From a virus: a stretch of DNA of 46,179 nt. The translations under genes were made by a program, and so were the position numbers. Each line of letters opens with the position of its first letter. Position 1 is the stretch's first letter. The stretch lies in IMG/VR virus record IMGVR_UViG_3300038468_000020, positions 1 to 46,179 of that record; one strand, 5' to 3'. The notes beneath the pieces are model-generated. The model had not been told where the DNA came from. It did not search any database and worked only from the letters and a program-made list of their open reading frames with translations. This document shows, one piece after another, positions 7,090 through 14,740 of the stretch.

Positions 7090-9900
7090 ATGCTGACGTG
7101 CTCTCTCGGAACCAACCGCAAATCTCCGCGTGGCACCCGCTACTCGTTTGCCGCACCACACGACCTCGCGGCACTACTCACCTCACGCAAGCCGGACGCC
7201 GAGCACTGGTGGTCGCCGTACTGCTGGACCGGCGACTTGCGGTCAGGGGAGGCGTGGGAATCGGCCTGCGCCGTGGCGATCGACCTCGACTACCACGACG
7301 ACACCGGGGCGCACGCGGTGCCGCCGGATGACGTCCGGCAGCGGCTCGGCGAGGCACGACTTTCGGCGACGCTCCGGCACGAGACGCCGCGGGGCGAGCG
7401 GCTGATCCTGGTCTTCGATTCGCTGTGCACCGATGCCGATGCCGTGGGGGCCGCGCTCGACGGGGCGTTGGTGCGGGCCAGGCAAGAACTTGACGCCGCC
7501 GGGCTCCCGGCTCCGGTCACGCCTCGGGATGGCCCGGGGACCGCCGGCGTGGTCGTGGACGGCGCTGTACGTGATCGGGCCCGCATCCTCTTCTGCCCGC
7601 GCGCCTTGGTGCCGTCGGACGAGCCGGACGCAGAGGGTGTCGTCCAGCCGCGTGACGCGCAGGTGCGGGTGTGCGGGCTGCTGACGCCGATCGGCGATCT
7701 TCTGGCGCTCGTGAAGCCGCCGCCACCGCCCGCCAGCATTCCGCAGGGCCCGCGGCTCACAGACGAGAGGCCGGGCGACGCCTTCAACCGCCAGGCGAGC
7801 TGGGGTGATGTGCTCGAGCCGCACGGGTGGCGCATCGCCGGGCCGACGGCGCGCGACGGCAACACGCCATGGACGCGGCCGGGGAAGGACTCGGGGACAT
7901 CGGCGACGACCAACGAGACCCATTGCTACGTCTTCACCTCATCTACGTGCCTCGAGCCCAACCGCTCATACTTGAAATTCACCCTTTACGCGGCGCTCAA
8001 CCACGGCGGGGATCTGAGCGCGGCCGCGCGCGAGCTTGCCGGAAAGGGCTTCGGATCGCACAGGCCTTCGCGCTCTGTGCCGAGTCCGCTTGCCCAGCCG
8101 AGCCCGGGCGGTGCCGTGGTGGGCCCGGCTTCCGCCACCGGCGCAACATCCCGGCCCGGCGAGCCGCCCGCCGCCGCTGCCGTCGCCGGAGAACTCGACC
8201 GTCTCGACGGCAAGCCGATCTACTACTGGGATCCAGGCTCGTTCGACAAAGCGATCGTCTTCGCGCTCGACAGGTTGCAAGAGGAGAGCGAGGTATTCCA
8301 ACGCAGCGGACGGCTCGTGATGGTAGCGCGCTACAGCAAGACGCAGGACGAAGAGGACGTGAAGCGGCACGAGGGACAGCCCGTCATCGTCCCGATCTCG
8401 GGTGGCCGGATAAAAGAGATGCTCTGCCGCGGGGCGTGGCTCAGATTCGACGCCCGCAACGAGAGGTGGAAGCCGTCCGACCCACCCGACAGCGTGGTCA
8501 AGGACCTTGTCGAGCGTTACGACTATCCCGGCATCCGGCCGCTCGACGGTATTTCCTCGGTGCCGATCATCCGAGAAGACGGCTCAATTTGGGATGCGCC
8601 TGGATACGACCACGCCACACGCTACCTGTACGCGCCATTCGGCAAGACATTCTGCGCGCCGATTGTTGCCACTCACGAGATGGCCAGGCAATCCTATCGC
8701 GAGCTGCTGGAGGTTATCGAAGACTTCCCGTTCGTCGACCAACACCACCGCTCTGTTTGGGTGTCGTGCCTGTTGTCGGTTGTCGGTTGGAACACATTCA
8801 AAGACGGTGCTCCGATGCACATGTTCGACGCCAATGGTTCGGGCACAGGCAAGACTAAATGCGCCGATTGCGTGAGCCTGATCGCGCGCGGCGTTGAAGC
8901 CGCCTCGATACCGCCAGGGTTGCGAAACGAGGAGCTGGAGAAGCGGCTGACCGCTTGCGTGATCAGCGGTGACACGATCGTCATGTTCGACAATCTCAAA
9001 AACGGCTCACTGTTCGGCGACGAGCTGCTCGACATGACGCTTACCCGCCACATTTGGAAGGGCCGACGACTCGGGGAGAGCGAGAACGTCGAACTTCCGA
9101 TGAATATCGTCTGGATTTCGTCGGGCAACAACATCGGCGTGCGGGCGGACGCCGCGCGGCGCGTGCTTCGCGCCAGAATCGAGTCTCCGCTGGACAACCC
9201 GGGAGTCAGGAAGCCGGAGGACTTCCACCATTGGCCGCTGGAGAGTTGGGTGCTCGACGAACGCGCGCGATTGGTGAGCGCAGCTCAGGTGATTCTCAAG
9301 GCGTACATCGACGCCGGCAAACCAAGGCACGGCCGAGACGCGCTCGGCTCTTACGACGGCTGGGATACAGTTATCAGGGGGGCGATTATCTGGGCAACGG
9401 ATGGCGACGCCGACCCCGTCCAGTGTTCGTGCCTGCACGACCCGAGTGCGGACCCCGACGCCGAGTCACACCGCAAGATTCTCCACGCATGGCGCGTTGT
9501 CGACGGGCCGGTCACGGCGTCTCAGTTGTTGGCCGAGATGAACTCCCGTGGTGGTATCTACTCGGAGCTGAGAACGGCAATCGAAGAGACGATACCCGGG
9601 CGCAATGGGCGTGTCGAGCTGACGGCAAAGTCAATCGGCTACGCGCTACGGAAAATCAAAGGCAAATGGCGCAGTGTCGACGGCCAGCAGATGGCAATCG
9701 GGGCGAAGAATGGGAAGTTGGGTCAGACGTGGTTTTTGATGGTCAATGATGGGAAAAACGACGCCGGTGACGCTCGCGGTGGCCGCGATGATGGCGACAA
9801 CGTCGGCCATGGCGACAACGGAAACGGCCACCGCGGAGAGCCATCGGGTCCCGGGCAGCAAGACCTCGGGTTCGAGGACGATCAGGGCGTGCCATTTTGA
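7090..9900 (+). CDS. Primase-helicase (PrimPol-like N-terminus, AAA+ C-terminus)
   Basis: A 936-residue replication protein. The N-terminus resembles an archaeo-eukaryotic primase/PrimPol fold: a metal-binding DLD (D65, D67) in AIDLDYHDD, TPRGERLILVF (99-109), and a later RILFCPRA. A middle proline-rich linker (about 320-370) joins a helicase domain of the phage/plasmid D5-like type, with Walker A GSGTGKT (583-589), Walker B IVMFDN (about 629-634) and sensor VWISSGNN (about 674-681). The last residues are acidic and aromatic (GFEDDQGVPF), like the tip of SSB proteins. It would prime and unwind phage DNA. It follows the helicase and precedes a candidate origin. Confidence 0.9.
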   Translation: MLTCSLGTNRKSPRGTRYSFAAPHDLAALLTSRKPDAEHWWSPYCWTGDLRSGEAWESACAVAIDLDYHDDTGAHAVPPDDVRQRLGEARLSATLRHETPRGERLILVFDSLCTDADAVGAALDGALVRARQELDAAGLPAPVTPRDGPGTAGVVVDGAVRDRARILFCPRALVPSDEPDAEGVVQPRDAQVRVCGLLTPIGDLLALVKPPPPPASIPQGPRLTDERPGDAFNRQASWGDVLEPHGWRIAGPTARDGNTPWTRPGKDSGTSATTNETHCYVFTSSTCLEPNRSYLKFTLYAALNHGGDLSAAARELAGKGFGSHRPSRSVPSPLAQPSPGGAVVGPASATGATSRPGEPPAAAAVAGELDRLDGKPIYYWDPGSFDKAIVFALDRLQEESEVFQRSGRLVMVARYSKTQDEEDVKRHEGQPVIVPISGGRIKEMLCRGAWLRFDARNERWKPSDPPDSVVKDLVERYDYPGIRPLDGISSVPIIREDGSIWDAPGYDHATRYLYAPFGKTFCAPIVATHEMARQSYRELLEVIEDFPFVDQHHRSVWVSCLLSVVGWNTFKDGAPMHMFDANGSGTGKTKCADCVSLIARGVEAASIPPGLRNEELEKRLTACVISGDTIVMFDNLKNGSLFGDELLDMTLTRHIWKGRRLGESENVELPMNIVWISSGNNIGVRADAARRVLRARIESPLDNPGVRKPEDFHHWPLESWVLDERARLVSAAQVILKAYIDAGKPRHGRDALGSYDGWDTVIRGAIIWATDGDADPVQCSCLHDPSADPDAESHRKILHAWRVVDGPVTASQLLAEMNSRGGIYSELRTAIEETIPGRNGRVELTAKSIGYALRKIKGKWRSVDGQQMAIGAKNGKLGQTWFLMVNDGKNDAGDARGGRDDGDNVGHGDNGNGHRGEPSGPGQQDLGFEDDQGVPF

Positions 9901-10173
9901 CACGGGTGATGGTGGTGACTCTGCGGAGTTTACGGCGAAAAGTTTCAGAATTAAAACGACAAACTTAAACAATGCCGAGCAACCTGGTGGTGATGAAGGT
10001 TATAGCAGGTTATCCTAGTATCCTACGTGGGCTGAATGGCATATATAACATATGGTAGATGTGATATATGACATACTGCCTAGGGGGACGGGGGGAATCA
10101 CCTGTTATCGTTCCATCACCTACCGGCTCTTTTCAGGCTTGACATCTCTGGTTTAATTTGCTAGATAATCGCA
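9901..10173. other. AT-rich non-coding region, candidate origin or control region
   Basis: The longest gene-free stretch in the circle. It is clearly AT-richer than the rest and repetitive: AGGTTAT at 9997-10003 and 10007-10013 (10-bp phase), TATCCTA at 10011-10017 and 10019-10025, ATCACCT at 10097-10103 and 10115-10121, and an inverted repeat CATATAT/ATATATG (10040-10046 and 10064-10070). It directly follows the primase-helicase. Iteron-like repeats plus AT-rich DNA next to a primase fit an origin; operator sites for the promoter at 10139 are the alternative. The only long frame across part of it (9746-10018) is discounted. Confidence 0.55.
10139..10167 (+). promoter_or_regulatory. Sigma70-type promoter, leaderless
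   Basis: TTGACA at 10139-10144, a 17-bp spacer, and TAGATA at 10162-10167 (GATAAT at 10164 is a second possible -10). The ATG of the next gene begins at 10174, where transcription should start, and no Shine-Dalgarno precedes it. The layout matches the promoter at 3996 almost base for base in spacing. It probably drives the run 10174 to about 12507 or beyond. Confidence 0.75.
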
Positions 10174-10467
10174 ATGGAAAAACTTCTACAAAATCCGTCA
10201 CCAGAACCGGACGCCGACCTGGTCACTGAACTCAAGTTTGCCTACGACGAATATTTCTTCGCAGCTAAGCGCGTCGAGATCGCCTATCTTGAAAAGCTGT
10301 TCCCGGTGCTCAGGTCCGCCCTTGCCTCGTCTGGCTACTCGATCAGGGTGGCGGCCGGCAAGCTTGGGTGCCAGGTGCCGTGGCTGCGGTCGATGATCAA
10401 GCGGTCGGATGAGCTTGAACGCGAGTGTCGGGCCAACAACAAGCGCGGAAGGCCGATCGGGTCGTGA
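10174..10467 (+). CDS. Small HTH-like protein
   Basis: A 97-residue protein whose ATG coincides with the predicted transcription start. The acidic N-terminal half is followed by a helix-turn-helix-like segment (about residues 52-80; YSIRVAAGKLGCQVPWLRSM) and a basic tail KRGRPIGS. The pattern resembles FIS/NtrC-type DNA-binding helices and suits a regulator or origin-binding protein, given the repeats just upstream. The evidence for DNA binding is the HTH pattern and charge only. It overlaps the next gene as GTGA. Confidence 0.68.
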   Translation: MEKLLQNPSPEPDADLVTELKFAYDEYFFAAKRVEIAYLEKLFPVLRSALASSGYSIRVAAGKLGCQVPWLRSMIKRSDELERECRANNKRGRPIGS

Positions 10468-10904
10468 CTCGTTCGTCTGCACCCGTACCGGCCACGCCCG
10501 ATGTCGCCGCTCTGGTGCGCCAGATGCGCGAACTCGGCGCCGACATCCGGCTCGAGGGCGACGGCAAGGCGACGCTGGTCGGCGGAGAGAAGCTGGGCCC
10601 GGAGCTGAGGAATGCGCTGGGCGCGGCGAGAGACGCTGTGCTGGGCTACCTCGCAGCCGAACAAGGGGGAGTCGAAATAGAGGCGCCATCGGGGCGCTGG
10701 CGAGTCGGAGAGGGCAGCGGGGAGGCGGGCGATGGGCCGGCCTGGCTTGGAGTGGCTGAGATCAGGGCGATGGCTCCAAGGGGTCGGTGGCCAGACGAGA
10801 CGCTGCGCCACCTGCACGAGGTCAAAAAGATCCTCGGAGGAAAGATTATCGATGTTCTACCCGTTGAAAAAACATGTGATCTTGAAGAAGGCGATACCGA
10901 TTGA
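10464..10904 (+). CDS. TubC-like docking domain protein
   Basis: A 146-residue protein started at GTG 10464 because it overlaps the upstream stop (GTGA); an ATG at 10425 in frame is less likely. Residues 14-62 (VRQMRELGADIRLEGDGK, then LGPELRNALGAARDAVLGYL) resemble the N-terminal docking domain of TubC, a small alpha-beta fold that pairs proteins in megasynthases and turns up in phage replication loci. The remainder is acidic and glycine-rich, with a helix near the end. It may bridge partners in the replication complex. The family match is from memory of the pattern and is moderate. Confidence 0.62.
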   Translation: MTRSSAPVPATPDVAALVRQMRELGADIRLEGDGKATLVGGEKLGPELRNALGAARDAVLGYLAAEQGGVEIEAPSGRWRVGEGSGEAGDGPAWLGVAEIRAMAPRGRWPDETLRHLHEVKKILGGKIIDVLPVEKTCDLEEGDTD

Positions 10905-11319
10905 GCACACGACGGCGAAGCGCGGACGCAATTACGGCGAGTCGAAGATCCAGAAGTCGTGCGTGCGTTGGTTGCGCGAGCGCGGTGTGTTGGTCCAACA
11001 CCTCAAGCAAGGGAGCAAGTCGTACAACGCCAGGCGCAACGATTACGAGATGGGGTGCACTCTCGGGGCGGCGGACATCGTGATATTCGACAGAGTGTGC
11101 GTACCCGGCACGACATCGGCCAACGGGTTCAATCGCGCGCTCGCCGTCGAGTTCAAAACTCTCACAGGCAAACAGTCCGACGATCAGAAGCGATGGCAAG
11201 CGGCTGTCGAACGCCGTGGGTGGGCGTATCGAATCGTTCGCAGTCTGACGGAGATGGAAGCGGTTGCTCGGGAGTTTGGGTTGCCGACTGAGGTTCCTAT
11301 GACAATGGAAGGAGTCTAG
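10852..11319 (+). CDS. VRR-NUC domain nuclease
   Basis: A 155-residue nuclease of the VRR-NUC branch of PD-(D/E)XK. E30 in GESKIQKSCVRWL, GAADIVIF (D75), VEFKT (E100, K102) and SDDQKRWQ (Q112) form the standard active-site order, and the size suits a stand-alone phage VRR-NUC, known for Holliday-junction or flap cleavage. ATG 10852 is preferred because CGGAGGAAAG lies 12 bases upstream, although it overlaps the previous gene by 53 bp. It probably resolves branched DNA during replication or before packaging. Confidence 0.87.
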   Translation: MFYPLKKHVILKKAIPIEHTTAKRGRNYGESKIQKSCVRWLRERGVLVQHLKQGSKSYNARRNDYEMGCTLGAADIVIFDRVCVPGTTSANGFNRALAVEFKTLTGKQSDDQKRWQAAVERRGWAYRIVRSLTEMEAVAREFGLPTEVPMTMEGV

Positions 11320-11322
11320 GAA

Positions 11323-11730
11323 ATGCTGACGATTGAAGAGCGAATGTCATCGGTGGAGGATCTGGTTAAGGTTCTCTGTGGCAGGATTGGCGCGCTGGAG
11401 GAGGCGAGAAACAGAGGCCAGCATAAGTTTCACGACGAGGTTTACGCTACCATGGAGATCGACCGCTATCGCGGCACGATTGCATCACAGGAGAAGAGGA
11501 TCAAGGAGCTGGAGGCGCAGTGCAAGCTTACATGGAGGCTCGACGACAACGCCGAGGCCCCGCTTGCGGTGGCGTGCGAGAAGATGGAGGCGACGATCAA
11601 GAAGCTAAAGGCCGAGCTTGCGAAGGCTGATGATCAATGCGTCAGCCTGACGACCGAGAGAGACAAACTGATTGCGTCCATGTTGGAGATCAAGCGTTTG
11701 GCCATTTCGTCCGGGAGGTCGGGGTCATGA
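11323..11730 (+). CDS. Coiled-coil hypothetical protein
   Basis: A 135-residue charged protein from ATG 11323 behind AAGGAGTCTAGGAA. Two helical stretches (about residues 50-75 and 85-125) have heptad-like patterns: RGTIASQEKRIKELEAQ and KMEATIKKLKAELAKADD. It belongs to the set of coiled-coil early proteins of this phage but shows no obvious sequence kinship with that at 1290. No catalytic motif. It overlaps the sulfotransferase gene as ATGA, so both are made together. Confidence 0.68.
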   Translation: MLTIEERMSSVEDLVKVLCGRIGALEEARNRGQHKFHDEVYATMEIDRYRGTIASQEKRIKELEAQCKLTWRLDDNAEAPLAVACEKMEATIKKLKAELAKADDQCVSLTTERDKLIASMLEIKRLAISSGRSGS

Positions 11731-12281
11731 TCACCTTTGTCTGCGGTTTCGGCCGATGCGGCAGCAGTCTCGTGATGCAGATGCTCGACGTTGCGGGGCT
11801 GCGGTGCGCTGGTTTCTACCCGGCGTTCGAGGTCGAGCACCCGCTGCGTGCTACGTTCGATCACGACGCGATAAAATGGCTCAACCCGCAACCCGGCGAC
11901 GGTATCGTGCCTCGCGAGTGCAGGGCAGTGTGGCTCGACCGCAACGCAAAACAACAAGCGCAATCGGTGTCGAAGTTTCTGAAGGCGGCCAGCAGACCAA
12001 TCTCGCCGAAGTCGGAACGCGGCTACCGCGAGGCGTTCGGGGAGGACCGCCCGACATCGCTAGCGTATGTGCGGCGCGCAACATTGGATCACGTGCTCGT
12101 GATGCGATTCGAGGACTTGATTGCGAGACCGTTGGAAAGCGCACAACAGCTCGCCGTGTTCGTCGGTCAAGGCGACCCTGAGAAGATGGCAGCGGTTGTC
12201 ATGGATCGTGGGCCGGAGTGCTTGCCGGGGTTGTTGGAGGAGGAGCTGGCGAAAAGAGGGAAGCGAGATGGGCGTCTTTAA
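11727..12281 (+). CDS. P-loop sulfotransferase family protein
   Basis: A 184-residue protein. The N-terminus CGFGRCGSSLVMQML (6-20) is the 5'-phosphosulfate-binding loop of the sulfotransferase family, which usually reads RSGTSL or KSGTT; here RCGSSL. A later MRFEDLIARPLESAQQLAVFVG (126-147) matches the second conserved block around the 3'-phosphate site. The protein is shorter than most cellular sulfotransferases but typical of phage versions. It would move a sulfuryl group from PAPS to an unknown acceptor, perhaps a host sugar or phage protein. Start ATG overlaps the stop upstream. Confidence 0.8.
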   Translation: MITFVCGFGRCGSSLVMQMLDVAGLRCAGFYPAFEVEHPLRATFDHDAIKWLNPQPGDGIVPRECRAVWLDRNAKQQAQSVSKFLKAASRPISPKSERGYREAFGEDRPTSLAYVRRATLDHVLVMRFEDLIARPLESAQQLAVFVGQGDPEKMAAVVMDRGPECLPGLLEEELAKRGKRDGRL

Positions 12282-12327
12282 ACTACCGAGCCGCAAGCGC
12301 GGTCGCGCAACAAAAGCGAGGAGAGAC

Positions 12328-12507
12328 ATGGGCAAGGGAAGTCGAGCGCGCCCGTTGTCGGTGACGCGGGAGGAGTACGATCGGCGATGGGCGGCTACGT
12401 TCGGGCGCAAGGTTGACAAATCGCCCATTACTGAGGCACAACAAGATCAGGATGCCTCTGACGACTCAGCAGATCGAATGGGCCAGGCGGTACTCGCGAA
12501 GCCGTAG
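12328..12507 (+). CDS. Small conserved phage protein (MGKGSxxRPLSV type)
   Basis: A 59-residue product beginning MGKGSRARPLSVTREEYDRR. I have seen this opening and the following WAATFGRK-type segment in many phage small proteins of unknown function. ATG 12328 is chosen because GCGAGGAGAGAC lies directly before it and the family begins there; ATG 12268 in frame would add 20 basic residues. It precedes and overlaps the terminase small subunit by 56 bp in another frame. Function unknown. Confidence 0.68.
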   Translation: MGKGSRARPLSVTREEYDRRWAATFGRKVDKSPITEAQQDQDASDDSADRMGQAVLAKP

Positions 12508-13045
12508 CACGGTCGACGCAGGCAAGCCGCTCGGCGTGTCACCGACCCAGGGCCGCGCGTGGCTAGCCGATCCCGAGGTAGCGCAAGAGATCGCAGACGC
12601 ACAAGACGAGCGCGCGGCGGCGCATCCGCAGCCGGAAGATATCATCGAAGAGTGGCACGCCCTGTCGCGCGTCGACCTCCTCCGCGATTTTGTTATCGAG
12701 GGCGGGGTCGTCATGCTGTCCGAACACGCAAGCGCGGCGGCCGGGCGGTGCGTGCGCAAGCTTAAGATCAAGGCAAACGGCGACGTGGAAATCGAGCTGC
12801 GCGACCGTGACGAGATGCTCCGTCACCTGGCCGAGTGGAGGGGGATCGCGACGGTGCAACAGCCGGGGATGCGACAGGGGCAGCCGTTCGAGACGACTCT
12901 CGTCGTGAGCTCGGCGGACCCGCGTGTCGTGTCGCCCGACGAGCTGCGAGAGGCCAGCGGGCAGAGCGCGATCCAGGTCAACCGATTCGAGATCCCGAAA
13001 GAACCGCAGCGCGACGGGAACCCCCCCCAGGTTGACGGCAAGTGA
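12452..13045 (+). CDS. Terminase small subunit
   Basis: A 197-residue protein with an N-terminal HTH pattern QQIEWARRYSRSRSTVDAGK then GVSPTQGRAWLADPEVAQEI, as in terminase small subunits of the Terminase_2 type. These recognise the packaging site on phage DNA and load the large subunit. The middle (about 60-115) is helical and likely oligomerises. The C-terminus is proline-rich and flexible. The gene sits immediately before the large subunit and overlaps it (GTGA). The start has only a weak ribosome site, so coupling to the overlapping upstream gene is likely. A run of eight or more C bases sits near the end. Confidence 0.85.
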   Translation: MPLTTQQIEWARRYSRSRSTVDAGKPLGVSPTQGRAWLADPEVAQEIADAQDERAAAHPQPEDIIEEWHALSRVDLLRDFVIEGGVVMLSEHASAAAGRCVRKLKIKANGDVEIELRDRDEMLRHLAEWRGIATVQQPGMRQGQPFETTLVVSSADPRVVSPDELREASGQSAIQVNRFEIPKEPQRDGNPPQVDGK

Positions 13046-14403
13046 TCAGGATCCCTCTCGACCGACTCAACCCCGGGCAACGGCGCCTCCTGGCCGCGCG
13101 TTCGTGGCGCGTGCTGATGGCCGGCGGTTACGGCTCGGGCAAAACGACAGGGCTTGCGATCAAACTCCTGACACTCAAGTCGATCAACGGTGAGGCCCCG
13201 GGGATGCTGATTGCGCCGACTTGGCGGATGATGTGGTCAGTGACGCTGCGCAACCTGTGGCGCATTTTGAGACAGTCTCTGCCGCCTGACAGGATGCCAA
13301 AGATCCGTGACCGTAACGGCGAGTGCTATCTGGACTTCGGCGACGGGAGCCCTGTGTTTCTTCGCAGCGCGAGCGATCCCGGGAAGATCGACGGGCTCGA
13401 CGTTGGATGGGTTTGCGGCGACGAGCTGCGCTACTGGAAACAAGAGGCGTTCGAGGTCACGCAGGGCCGCGTGCGCGTGCGGTGTCCTCTGCCCCAGCTC
13501 GCCTTTGCTTCGACGCCGGCAATGGGCTGGATGTCGGATGAGTTCAACACGGGCAAGGTGAATCACGAGCTGATCACGGCGCCGACGCGCGAGAACCTGG
13601 CGAACCTCGCGTCGAATTACGTCTCGAACCTCCGACAGTCGTATTCGCCACGGCTCCAGCGCGCGGTGCTGGACGGGCAATTCACCATCCTCGAGGGTTC
13701 GGTCTTTGAGGCGTTCGACCCCAACCCCGAGACATCTCCCTGGATCGTGAACTACAACCCGCGGTGTAACGGGGTCGAGTACAAGCCGCACTACCTGGCG
13801 TGCGACCCGGGCTACCGACGGTCGGCTTGGATCTGGGTGCAGGAGATCGGCGCGATGCAGTGGATCGTGGTTGACCAGATGATGCTCGACAACACGACGG
13901 ACGGCGACGCGGTGCGAGCGGTCAACGCCAGGGGTTGGCCGGTTGACGAAATCTGGGTTGACCCCGCGGCGCGCGCAAAGCAGAGCACGATGGGGCTCGA
14001 CACGATCCAGTTGATGCGGCAAATCAAGACGCGCAAACAGGAGGCGATCCGGTACGTGACCGGAGTGCATCGCGGGATCTCCTACGGGGTCGACAAGCTG
14101 CGGGTCCTGATCGGCGACCCATACAACATCTACCAGCCTTTGCGCCTGGGCTTCACGCGCGAGCTCGCGCTGCGCGAGGCGGGGAAAGAGCGTGGGATCG
14201 TGCGCGACCTCGGGGCCCTGCGCTACCCTGACGATCGCGAGGGGCGGCCGGTCGCCGACGTTCCGGTTGACGACGGGGTGACCTCGCACTCGACGGACGC
14301 GATCCGGTATTTCGCGGTCGGGCGTTGGCTGTGCGATCGAGGGTTGCAAAAGTTGGAGGTTGCGGGTAGGGTTGGCGGTGCGGGGTACAAGATCGCCGCG
14401 TAG
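13042..14403 (+). CDS. terL: Terminase large subunit
   Basis: A 453-residue packaging motor. ATPase: Walker A GGYGSGKTT (28-36), Walker B VGWVCGDE (121-128, catalytic E128) and coupling motif LAFASTPA (153-160). RNase-H-like nuclease: YLACDPG (D255), EIWVDPAA (D307), and a late SHSTDAIRY that supplies a third acidic residue. Both halves are complete and the length is standard. It cuts concatemers and pumps DNA into the prohead at the portal. Start GTG 13042 overlaps the small-subunit stop. Confidence 0.95.
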   Translation: MIRIPLDRLNPGQRRLLAARSWRVLMAGGYGSGKTTGLAIKLLTLKSINGEAPGMLIAPTWRMMWSVTLRNLWRILRQSLPPDRMPKIRDRNGECYLDFGDGSPVFLRSASDPGKIDGLDVGWVCGDELRYWKQEAFEVTQGRVRVRCPLPQLAFASTPAMGWMSDEFNTGKVNHELITAPTRENLANLASNYVSNLRQSYSPRLQRAVLDGQFTILEGSVFEAFDPNPETSPWIVNYNPRCNGVEYKPHYLACDPGYRRSAWIWVQEIGAMQWIVVDQMMLDNTTDGDAVRAVNARGWPVDEIWVDPAARAKQSTMGLDTIQLMRQIKTRKQEAIRYVTGVHRGISYGVDKLRVLIGDPYNIYQPLRLGFTRELALREAGKERGIVRDLGALRYPDDREGRPVADVPVDDGVTSHSTDAIRYFAVGRWLCDRGLQKLEVAGRVGGAGYKIAA

Positions 14404-14413
14404 GAGCATTGCA

Positions 14414-14737
14414 ATGGGTTCTCCGTTTGGAATGGTCAAGGTCAACGTCGAGATCACCCCCGCCGCCGGGCAAGGTCGGTTGTGGTTCGCCATCGAAGCG
14501 GGCGCAGGCGAAGGCGTGCAGACGTACAAGCAGCTCGGCGCGTGGATCGGCGAGCGTTGCGCCAAGCAGCTCGAGATCCTGAGTTCCAAGATCGCCGCAG
14601 ATTCTGTCGAGCAATCGGCGTCCCTGTCAGCCCCCGCGCCCGCGGCCAAGCCAGCGTTGCCGGCCACCGTCTCCGAACAGACCGAGCGCGCGCGCCCGAC
14701 CACTGCCGTCGTCGAGCCCAAGCGTCGCCGGAGCTGA
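14414..14737 (+). CDS. Hypothetical protein between terminase and portal
   Basis: A 107-residue product from ATG 14414 with TAGGAG upstream. Residues 1-60 form a mixed fold ending in a helix (YKQLGAWIGERCAKQLEIL). The rest is alanine/proline-rich, low-complexity and basic at the very end (EPKRRRS). Small proteins at this place in phage genomes can be packaging accessories, but I recognise no family and claim no function. Confidence 0.68.
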   Translation: MGSPFGMVKVNVEITPAAGQGRLWFAIEAGAGEGVQTYKQLGAWIGERCAKQLEILSSKIAADSVEQSASLSAPAPAAKPALPATVSEQTERARPTTAVVEPKRRRS

Positions 14738-14740
14738 CCC

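Noticed and set aside
9746-10018. Open frame with signal-like start (MMGKTTPVTLAVAAMM)
   Set aside because: Most of it overlaps the end of the primase gene in another frame. The signal-like start comes from a low-complexity repeat of GAC/GCG codons read out of frame, and the downstream part runs into AT-rich repeats with no recognisable protein. Kept as a low possibility only.
12268-12327. Upstream start for the gene at 12328
   Set aside because: Adds 20 basic residues not expected in the family, and its ribosome site is weaker than GAGGAGAGAC before 12328.
12413-12452. TTGACA inside 12413-12418 as a promoter for the terminase
   Set aside because: It lies within a coding region and no acceptable -10 box is at 15-19 bp.
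13237-14721. 494-codon minus-strand frame over the terminase
   Set aside because: The plus strand carries a complete terminase with all motifs; the antisense product is arginine/histidine-rich shadow.
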